This document shows, piece after piece, positions 1-4,346 of a stretch of 5,011 nt of DNA (the first letter of the stretch is position 1; every line of letters starts with the position of its first letter). The position numbers and the translations under genes were made by a program. Origin of the DNA: Actinomycetes bacterium (GTDB lineage: Bacteria > Actinomycetota > Actinomycetes > Actinomycetales > Cellulomonadaceae); the NCBI GenBank assembly GCA_023390875.1, contig JAEWCA010000450.1, positions 1-5,011 on the forward strand, given 5' to 3'. A model generated the notes under the pieces. It was not told the DNA's origin, did no database searches, and saw only the letters and a list, made by a program, of their open reading frames with translations.

Positions 1-266
1 GGTCCGTCGCCGGCGGCGCCCTCCGGCAGCTGCGCGCCGACGGCGGCGGCGTGCCGGGCGCCCGTGACGACGAGGACCCGGTCGCGGCCCGTGAGCGGCA
101 CGAGGCGGTCGACGGTCGCCTGCAGCAGCGTGCGCCCCGACCCCGTGAGGTCCAGCAGGAACTTGGGGTGGCCCGACCGCGACAGCGGCCACAGGCGCGT
201 CCCGGCGCCCCCGGCGGGGATGACCGCGTGGAAGTCGGGGACCTGACCGTCGAGGTGGGCGTCCAT
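1..266 (-). CDS. manC: Mannose-1-phosphate guanylyltransferase, N-terminal part (runs off left edge)
   Basis: Reading leftward from ATG 264-266 gives 88 uninterrupted codons to the window edge. Near the N-terminus is VIPAGGAGTRLWPLSR (residues 15-30), the nucleotide-binding signature of sugar-nucleotide transferases, with the GGxGTR loop and following Arg/Lys-rich segment. PKFLLDL (34-40) is the PKQF/L element typical of GDP-mannose pyrophosphorylases rather than glucose-1-phosphate enzymes. The family joins GTP and mannose 1-phosphate into GDP-mannose in the cytoplasm, for mannosylated glycans and glycolipids. Family members are usually about 350-370 residues, so roughly a quarter is visible. 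The start is placed at 266 because about ten variable residues before the conserved motif are normal and no Shine-Dalgarno sequence precedes it; a TANNNT element nearby suggests a leaderless transcript. It is divergent from sdhC. Family assignment is firm; the exact sugar specificity is inferred from the motif style. Confidence 0.88.
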   Translation of the reverse strand, partial: MDAHLDGQVPDFHAVIPAGGAGTRLWPLSRSGHPKFLLDLTGSGRTLLQATVDRLVPLTGRDRVLVVTGARHAAAVGAQLPEGAAGDG

Positions 267-274
267 GGTCGGCA

Positions 275-280
275 AGGCTA
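275..280 (-). promoter_or_regulatory. Candidate -10 element of a leaderless manC promoter
   Basis: On the minus strand the hexamer TAGCCT fits the actinobacterial -10 pattern TANNNT. It ends eight bases before the manC ATG, so a start site 6-8 bases downstream would fall within a base or two of the start codon. No Shine-Dalgarno sequence lies in the space between, which agrees with leaderless translation, common in actinobacteria. I see no convincing -35 box at the right distance. This is inference from pattern and spacing only. Confidence 0.4.
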
Positions 281-294
281 GCGGGGGCGCGTGC

Positions 295-310
295 TGTGGA
301 GTTCCTCACA
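295..310. promoter_or_regulatory. Crp/GlxR-like operator in the manC-sdhC divergent region
   Basis: The 16-mer TGTGGAGTTCCTCACA matches the Crp/GlxR-family consensus TGTGANNTANNTCACA at 10 of its 12 defined positions, with both outer half-sites TGTG and CACA intact. Cyclic-AMP receptor proteins of actinobacteria are known to control succinate dehydrogenase genes (GlxR in Corynebacterium). The site is centred about 80 bases upstream of the inferred sdhC start site, an activating class I-like distance. It is about 36 bases upstream of the inferred manC start, where a bound protein would overlap the -35 region. The match is directly visible; binding and direction of regulation are inferred. Confidence 0.5.
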
Positions 311-368
311 AACGGCCCCCGAGATGGGACCGAAGGCCCTGGCGGGCACGGTGTGACGGCCCCGTGTC

Positions 369-376
369 TATACAGT
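369..376 (+). promoter_or_regulatory. Candidate -10 element of the sdhCDAB promoter
   Basis: TATACAGT offers two overlapping -10 readings, TATACA (369-374) and TACAGT (371-376, a TANNNT match). It is the most AT-rich patch in the upstream region. Transcription would start near 380-384, leaving a leader of about 100 bases before sdhC. No good TTGACA-like box is visible 16-18 bases upstream, so the promoter may depend on an activator, which fits the Crp-like site further upstream. Confidence 0.5.
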
Positions 377-484
377 GAGACGGACGCGCACTCCGGCAGC
401 TCTCGCAACCAGCGACCGGCGCGTGCGTCGCTCGACAGGGACGACGACGTCCTCACACCCCTGACTCGCCAGGAGGCCCCTCCA
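377..484 (+). other. sdhC 5' leader with a small hairpin
   Basis: This is the stretch between the inferred -10 element and the sdhC start codon. A short hairpin, GGACG-ACGA-CGTCC, lies at 439-452, and the ribosome binding site follows 18 bases later without being part of that stem. I see no recognisable riboswitch or leader peptide. Length and start are inferred from the promoter call. Confidence 0.35.
471..476 (+). promoter_or_regulatory. sdhC ribosome binding site (AGGAGG)
   Basis: A perfect AGGAGG stands eight bases before GTG 485-487. It decides the sdhC start, since no other in-frame ATG or GTG nearby has such a site, and the protein beginning here has the normal SdhC length. Confidence 0.85.
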
Positions 485-877
485 GTGCCCGCAGCGCCCG
501 CCAAAGCGCCCGCCGGAACTCTCTACAGAGGGCGGGAAGGCATGTGGTCGTGGGTCGCGCACCGCGTGACCGGCGTCCTGATCTTCTTCTTCCTGCTGGT
601 GCACGTGCTCGACACGGCCCTCGTGCGCGTGTCCCCCGAGACATACAACGACGTCATCGGGACGTACCAGAACCCGATCATGGGCCTCGGCGAGGCCGGC
701 CTCGTCGCCGCCATCGTGTTCCACGCGTTCAACGGCATCCGCATCGTGCTCGTCGACTTCTGGGCCAAGGGCCCGAAGTACCAGCGGGTCATGCTCTGGG
801 TCGTGATCGGCCTGTTCGTCGTGACCATGGCCGGCTTCCTGCCTCGCCACCTCATGCACGTGTTCGGAGGTGAGTGA
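485..877 (+). CDS. sdhC: Succinate dehydrogenase membrane anchor, cytochrome b556 subunit SdhC
   Basis: SdhC anchors complex II in the membrane and, with SdhD, binds haem b and the quinone that takes electrons from succinate. The 130-residue protein has a Pro/Ala-rich cytoplasmic tail (2-12) and three hydrophobic helices at about 21-47, 67-93 and 100-120. HRVTG (26-30) in helix I is the family signature; R27 corresponds to the quinone-site Arg31 of E. coli SdhC. FHAFNGIRIVLVDF (79-92) aligns without gaps with the E. coli segment carrying haem-ligand His84, which makes H80 the ligand and D91 the conserved Asp. Translation starts at GTG 485 after a perfect AGGAGG. The stop codon overlaps the sdhD ATG by one base, so the two anchors are probably made by coupled translation. 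It is first in the sdhCDAB operon. Identification is firm; residue roles come from alignment by eye. Confidence 0.93.
   Translation: MPAAPAKAPAGTLYRGREGMWSWVAHRVTGVLIFFFLLVHVLDTALVRVSPETYNDVIGTYQNPIMGLGEAGLVAAIVFHAFNGIRIVLVDFWAKGPKYQRVMLWVVIGLFVVTMAGFLPRHLMHVFGGE
866..870 (+). promoter_or_regulatory. sdhD ribosome binding site inside the end of sdhC
   Basis: GGAGG within the last sdhC codons lies six bases before ATG 877. It is only three bases from the alternative GTG at 874, too close to work well, so it favours the ATG as the sdhD start. Confidence 0.75.
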
Positions 878-1338
878 TGACCCTCGTCGCGGACCCCAAG
901 GCACCCCGTCCCCCGAAGGGCGGCCCCGGCCGGCGCACCACGCGCGGCAACACCGAGCTGTACGGCTGGGTCTTCATGCGCGCGTCCGGCGTGCTGCTGA
1001 TCGTGCTGATCTTCGGCCACCTGTTCGTGAACCTCGTCGCGGGCGAGGGCGTCCGGGCGATCGACTTCGGCTTCGTGGCCGGCAAGTGGGCCAACCCGTT
1101 CTGGCAGGTCTGGGACCTGCTGATGCTGTGGCTCGCGATGATCCACGGCACCAACGGCGTGCGCACGATCATCAACGACTACGCGGAGCGCGACGGCACG
1201 CGCCTGGTCCTCAAGGGCCTGCTGTACCTCGCGTTCGCGGTCACGGTGATCCTCGGGACGCTCGTCATCTTCACGTTCGACCCGTGCCCGTCGGGCTCGC
1301 CGGCCGACCTGCTGCCGTCGTTCTGCACGGCCGACTGA
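877..1338 (+). CDS. sdhD: Succinate dehydrogenase membrane anchor SdhD
   Basis: This is the second hydrophobic anchor of complex II, pairing with SdhC around haem b and the quinone site. Of its 153 residues, 1-27 form a Pro/Lys/Arg-rich cytoplasmic tail, followed by three membrane helices at about 29-55, 75-99 and 111-134. The segment from H90 to Y102 (HGTNGVRTIINDY) has exactly the spacing of the E. coli SdhD stretch with haem-ligand His71, Asp82 and quinone-contacting Tyr83, so H90, D101 and Y102 are the likely counterparts. With three helices and the N-terminus inside, the C-terminal tail should face outward; it carries two cysteines, C137 and C150. The start at ATG 877 is set by GGAGG at 866 and gives a one-base overlap with sdhC. 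An 18-base gap with its own AAGGA separates it from sdhA. Presence of two anchors makes this an sdhCDAB-type enzyme, unlike the single-anchor sdhCAB type. Confidence 0.92.
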   Translation: MTLVADPKAPRPPKGGPGRRTTRGNTELYGWVFMRASGVLLIVLIFGHLFVNLVAGEGVRAIDFGFVAGKWANPFWQVWDLLMLWLAMIHGTNGVRTIINDYAERDGTRLVLKGLLYLAFAVTVILGTLVIFTFDPCPSGSPADLLPSFCTAD

Positions 1339-1356
1339 ACCGAAGGACCTGAACGG

Positions 1357-3207
1357 ATGCAGACCCACCAGTACGACGTCGTCATCGTCGGCGCCGGCGG
1401 CGCCGGGATGCGCGCGGCGCTCGAGTCGTCGACCCGCGTGCGCACCGCCGTCATCTCGAAGCTCTACCCCACGCGTTCCCACACGGGCGCCGCGCAGGGC
1501 GGTATGTGCGCCGCGCTCGCGAACGTCGAGGAGGACAACTGGGAGTGGCACACGTTCGACACCGTCAAGGGCGGCGACTACCTGGTCGACCAGGACGCCG
1601 CCGAGGTCATGGCCAAGGAGGCCATCGACGCGGTGCTCGACCTCGAGAAGATGGGCCTGCCGTTCAACCGGACGCCCGAGGGCCGCATCGACCAGCGCCG
1701 GTTCGGCGGCCACACGCGCAACCACGGCGAGGCCGCCGTGCGCCGCTCGTGCTACGCCGCGGACCGCACCGGTCACATGATCCTGCAGACGCTCTACCAG
1801 CAGTGCGTGAAGAACGACGTCGAGTTCTTCAACGAGTTCTACGTGCTCGACCTGCTCGTCGACCACGACCTCGCCGCCGGTCACGTGCCGGACGGCGAGG
1901 AGGTCAACGTCTCGGGCGTCGTCGCGTACGAGCTCGCGACGGGCGAGATCCACGTGTTCCAGGCCAAGGCCGTGGTCCTGGCCACCGGCGGCGCCGGCAA
2001 GATCTTCAAGACGACGTCGAACGCGCACACGCTCACGGGCGACGGCATGGCGCTGGCCTACCGCCGCGGCATCCCGCTCGAGGACATGGAGTTCTTCCAG
2101 TTCCACCCGACGGGCCTCGCGGGCCTCGGCATCCTGCTGTCGGAGGCGGCCCGCGGTGAGGGCGGCATCCTGCGCAACTCCGAGGGCGAGCGCTTCATGG
2201 AGCGGTACGCCCCCACCATCAAGGACCTCGCACCGCGCGACATCGTCGCCCGGTCGATGGCCAACGAGGTGCGCGAGGGCCGCGGCGCCGGCCCGAACAA
2301 GGACTACGTGCTGCTCGACCTCACGCACCTCGAGCCCGCGCACATCGACGCCAAGCTCCCGGACATCACCGAGTTCGCCCGGACGTACCTCGGCATCGAG
2401 CCGTACACCGAGCCCGTGCCCGTCTACCCGACCGCGCACTACGCGATGGGTGGCATCCCGACCAACATCGAGGGCGAGGTCCTGCGCAACTCGACCGACG
2501 TGATCCGCGGCCTGTACGCCGCCGGTGAGGTCGCGTGCGTCTCGGTGCACGGGTCGAACCGCCTCGGCACGAACTCGCTGCTCGACATCAACGTGTTCGG
2601 CAAGCGCTCGGGCATCTCCGCCGCGCAGTACGCGTCGACCGCGTCGTTCGTCGAGCTCCCCGAGGACCCGGCGGCGACCGTGGTCGCGGGGCTCGAGGAG
2701 ATCCGGACGCGCCCCGACGGCGAGCGCGTGGCGGACATCCGCAAGGCGCTGCAGGAGACGATGGACGCGAACGCCCAGGTGTTCCGCACCAAGGAGTCGC
2801 TCACGCAGGCGCTCGACGACGTCAAGGCGCTGCAGAAGCGGTTCCGCGCCGTGAGCGTCCAGGACAAGAGCCGGATGTTCAACACCGACCTCCTCGAGGC
2901 CGTCGAGCTCGGCTTCCTGCTCGACATCGCCGAGACGGTCGTCGTCGGCGCCCTCAACCGCGACGAGTCGCGCGGCGGGCACTTCCGCGAGGACTTCCCG
3001 GACCGCGACGACAAGAACTACATGCGGCACACGATGGCGTACCGGCGGCCGCTGCCCACCGAGGGTCACCGCCGCTGGGGCACGGACCAGGACGGCGACC
3101 GCAAGGGGCCGTTCGCGCACACCACCGTGTTCGACGGCTACCAGCTCGTGCTGGGCTCGAAGCCCGTCACCATGACCCGCTACCAGCCGATGGAGCGCAA
3201 GTACTGA
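1357..3207 (+). CDS. sdhA: Succinate dehydrogenase flavoprotein subunit SdhA
   Basis: SdhA oxidises succinate to fumarate on the cytoplasmic face of the membrane and passes electrons through FAD to the Fe-S clusters of SdhB. The 616-residue protein begins with a Rossmann FAD-binding segment, [17 protein letters not shown] (8-24). SHTGAAQGG follows, where H42 is the expected site of covalent FAD attachment. Active-site residues can be placed from the E. coli enzyme: H250 in FQFHPTG, R294 in the APRDIVARS segment (the proton-shuttle Arg), H361 in PTAHYAMGG, and R402 in [10 protein letters not shown]. The helical domain (about 440-560) and a C-terminal region ending in YQPMERKY complete a normal-length protein. 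AAGGA at 1343-1347 lies nine bases before the ATG. The stop overlaps the sdhB ATG by one base (ATGA), coupling the two catalytic subunits. All key residues are present; L-aspartate oxidase and fumarate reductase are less likely given the sdhCD-sdhB context. Confidence 0.97.
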   Translation: MQTHQYDVVIVGAGGAGMRAALESSTRVRTAVISKLYPTRSHTGAAQGGMCAALANVEEDNWEWHTFDTVKGGDYLVDQDAAEVMAKEAIDAVLDLEKMGLPFNRTPEGRIDQRRFGGHTRNHGEAAVRRSCYAADRTGHMILQTLYQQCVKNDVEFFNEFYVLDLLVDHDLAAGHVPDGEEVNVSGVVAYELATGEIHVFQAKAVVLATGGAGKIFKTTSNAHTLTGDGMALAYRRGIPLEDMEFFQFHPTGLAGLGILLSEAARGEGGILRNSEGERFMERYAPTIKDLAPRDIVARSMANEVREGRGAGPNKDYVLLDLTHLEPAHIDAKLPDITEFARTYLGIEPYTEPVPVYPTAHYAMGGIPTNIEGEVLRNSTDVIRGLYAAGEVACVSVHGSNRLGTNSLLDINVFGKRSGISAAQYASTASFVELPEDPAATVVAGLEEIRTRPDGERVADIRKALQETMDANAQVFRTKESLTQALDDVKALQKRFRAVSVQDKSRMFNTDLLEAVELGFLLDIAETVVVGALNRDESRGGHFREDFPDRDDKNYMRHTMAYRRPLPTEGHRRWGTDQDGDRKGPFAHTTVFDGYQLVLGSKPVTMTRYQPMERKY

Positions 3208-3968
3208 TGACTGCTGTCGCCGAAGCCCCCACCACGGTGGGCGAGGTCCCCTCGTTCGAGGTCACCCTCAAGGTCCTGCGCTACCTGCCCGACGACACCG
3301 GGTCCCCCACGGTCGCGCACTGGGACGAGTTCCGCGTGCAGGCCCACGGCACCGACCGCGTGCTGGACGCCCTGCACCAGGTGAAGTGGCAGCAGGACGG
3401 GTCGCTCACGTTCCGCAGGTCGTGCGCGCACGGCGTGTGCGGGTCCGACGCCATGCGCATCAACGGCCGCAACCGGCTCGCGTGCAAGACGCTGCTCAAG
3501 GACCTCGACATCTCGAAGCCGATCACCGTCGAGCCCATCAAGGGCCTGCCGGTCATCAAGGACCTCGTGGTCGACATGGAGCCGTTCTTCGCGTCGTACC
3601 GCGAGATCATGCCGTTCCTCATCACCACCGGGAACGAGCCCACCAAGGAGCGCCTGCAGTCCGCCGCGCAGCGCGAGCGGTTCGACGACACCACCAAGTG
3701 CATCCTCTGCGCCGCGTGCACGTCGTCGTGCCCCGTGTTCTGGACCGACGGGCAGTACTTCGGGCCCGCCGCGATCGTCAACGCGCACCGGTTCATCTTC
3801 GACAGCCGCGACGAGGGCGGGGCGCAGCGCCTCGAGATCCTCAACGACAAGGAGGGCGTGTGGCGCTGCCGCACGACCTTCAACTGCACCGAGGCGTGCC
3901 CGCGTGGCATCGAGGTGACGAAGGCGATCCAAGAAGTGAAGCGCGCGATGATCACGCGCGCCTTCTGA
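3207..3968 (+). CDS. sdhB: Succinate dehydrogenase iron-sulfur subunit SdhB
   Basis: SdhB relays electrons from FAD in SdhA to quinone at the SdhC/SdhD interface. The N-terminal ferredoxin domain of this 253-residue protein holds RRSCAHGVCGSDAM; C73, C78, D81 and C93 match the spacing of the E. coli 2Fe-2S ligands C55, C60, D63 and C75, including the unusual Asp. The C-terminal domain has TTKCILCAACTSSCP and CRTTFNCTEACP. C165, C168, C171 and C231 should bind the 4Fe-4S cluster, and C175, C221 and C227 the 3Fe-4S cluster. W179 after the CPVF turn corresponds to a Trp at the quinone site. The ATG overlaps the sdhA stop by one base; a weak GGAG lies at 3192, so translation probably depends on coupling. 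Oddly, the last nine codons before the terminal Phe (VKRAMITRA) are repeated downstream of the stop codon in the same frame, described separately. Confidence 0.97.
   Translation: MTAVAEAPTTVGEVPSFEVTLKVLRYLPDDTGSPTVAHWDEFRVQAHGTDRVLDALHQVKWQQDGSLTFRRSCAHGVCGSDAMRINGRNRLACKTLLKDLDISKPITVEPIKGLPVIKDLVVDMEPFFASYREIMPFLITTGNEPTKERLQSAAQRERFDDTTKCILCAACTSSCPVFWTDGQYFGPAAIVNAHRFIFDSRDEGGAQRLEILNDKEGVWRCRTTFNCTEACPRGIEVTKAIQEVKRAMITRAF
3935..3961 (+). repeat. 27-bp direct repeat, copy 1 (inside the sdhB 3' end)
   Basis: This copy encodes VKRAMITRA, followed by Phe and the sdhB stop. It is identical over 27 bases to 3998-4024, exactly 63 bases downstream. Within it, GCGCGCG (3941-3947) and CGCGCGC (3955-3961) form a perfect 7-bp stem around the loop ATGATCA. 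GAA before the stem can also pair with TTC after it across a one-base bulge. Confidence 0.95.
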
Positions 3969-3986
3969 GGCGACCACACCGTCGCC
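3969..3986 (+). other. Hairpin directly after the sdhB stop codon
   Basis: GGCGAC (3969-3974) and GTCGCC (3981-3986) form a 6-bp stem with a CACACC loop, beginning at the base after the sdhB stop. It lies between the two copies of the 27-bp repeat, so it is the second of four consecutive stem-loops at the operon end. A role in transcript 3'-end stability is possible but not shown. Confidence 0.45.
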
Positions 3987-3997
3987 GCGGGAAGACG

Positions 3998-4024
3998 AGT
4001 GAAGCGCGCGATGATCACGCGCGC
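3998..4024 (+). repeat. 27-bp direct repeat, copy 2 (downstream of sdhB)
   Basis: This is an exact copy of 3935-3961, and the flanking bases differ on both sides. Because the offset is 63 bases it is in the sdhB frame and would read VKRAMITRA-Ser followed by a TGA at 4029-4031. It repeats the 7-bp stem (4004-4010 with 4018-4024) and the ATGATCA loop. It looks like a duplicated relic of the sdhB tail, or a structural element kept in the 3' untranslated region. Confidence 0.95.
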
Positions 4025-4045
4025 GTCCTGACTTCGACTCTGTGC

Positions 4046-4085
4046 CATCGGCCCGGCTCCCCTCGACGGGGAGACCGGGCCGGTG
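4046..4085 (+). terminator. Strong hairpin, probable sdhCDAB terminator
   Basis: CGGCCCGG (4049-4056) pairs with CCGGGCCG (4075-4082), and inside it CTCCCC (4057-4062) pairs with GGGGAG (4068-4073) around the loop TCGAC, with one bulged A at 4074. Three more pairs, one a G-T wobble, can extend the base. No T-run follows, but U-poor terminators are frequent in GC-rich actinobacteria. Its position 78 bases after the sdhB stop fits operon termination. Confidence 0.75.
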
Positions 4086-4099
4086 CTGTCATGGGGCCC

Positions 4100-4282
4100 A
4101 TGAACGCCGAGTGGCACGACGCGCACGTGCTGGGTCCGGGCGCCTCGATGGACCGCCGCGTGGAGTGGCACCTCGAGCACGCCCGCGAGTGCGGCTGCCG
4201 GGCGGTCCCCCGGACCGTCGCCGAGGAGCTGGGGCGGCGCGGGATCCCCGTGCCGGAGCGGGCGGGGTCGTCGCGGCCCTGA
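4100..4282 (+). CDS. Small hypothetical protein with paired EWHxxH motifs and a CxC motif
   Basis: I do not recognise a named family. From ATG 4100 the product is 60 residues, soluble and charged, with no signal peptide or membrane helix. It contains EWHDAH (4-9), EWHLEH (22-27) and CGC (31-33), giving four His and two Cys that could bind a metal such as zinc; this is inference. An in-frame ATG at 4091 would add three residues. Neither start has a good ribosome binding site, and the gene begins just after the terminator hairpin. No promoter of its own is evident, so expression may come from readthrough of the sdh operon. The conserved-looking Trp/His/Cys pattern resembles small proteins I associate with actinobacterial genomes, which supports it being real, but the length is short enough that a chance ORF in GC-rich DNA cannot be excluded. 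Confidence 0.6.
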   Translation: MNAEWHDAHVLGPGASMDRRVEWHLEHARECGCRAVPRTVAEELGRRGIPVPERAGSSRP

Positions 4283-4311
4283 GCCCACGGTGCCGGCCGC
4301 GGAATCGTCTG

Positions 4312-4339
4312 GGGACACGGGGGCCGCAGGCCCTACGGT
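4312..4339 (+). promoter_or_regulatory. Candidate promoter for a leaderless phosphotransferase mRNA
   Basis: GGGACA (4312-4317, four of six matches to TTGACA) and TACGGT (4334-4339, a TANNNT -10) are 16 bases apart. The -10 ends seven bases before GTG 4347, so transcription would begin at or next to the start codon. There is no clear Shine-Dalgarno sequence, as expected for a leaderless message. This is pattern-based only. Confidence 0.45.
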
Positions 4340-4346
4340 GGCTCGC

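Noticed and set aside
296..484. A 63-residue N-terminal extension of SdhC from ATG 296
   Set aside because: It would cross the Crp-like site and the -10 element, has no ribosome binding site, and would make SdhC much longer than its family. GTG 485 has a perfect AGGAGG.
874..876. GTG 874 as the sdhD start
   Set aside because: The GGAGG at 866-870 is only three bases away from it; ATG 877 has a six-base spacing and the usual one-base overlap.
523..3120. An 865-codon open frame on the minus strand opposite sdhC, sdhD and sdhA
   Set aside because: Long antisense open frames are expected opposite GC-rich genes. Its product is a low-complexity Arg/Val/Glu/Asp-rich sequence with no domain, while the plus strand carries unmistakable Sdh motifs.
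3912..3974. GAGGTGAC (3912-3919) and GAGGCGAC (3967-3974) as evidence that the sdhB-tail duplication was longer
   Set aside because: The two octamers are at different distances from their repeat copies (eight bases off register), so an eight-base near match is not reliable support.
3935..4024. The 27-bp repeats as a CRISPR array or as transposon ends
   Set aside because: There are only two copies, the first is inside sdhB coding sequence, they are direct rather than inverted, and no cas or transposase gene is present.
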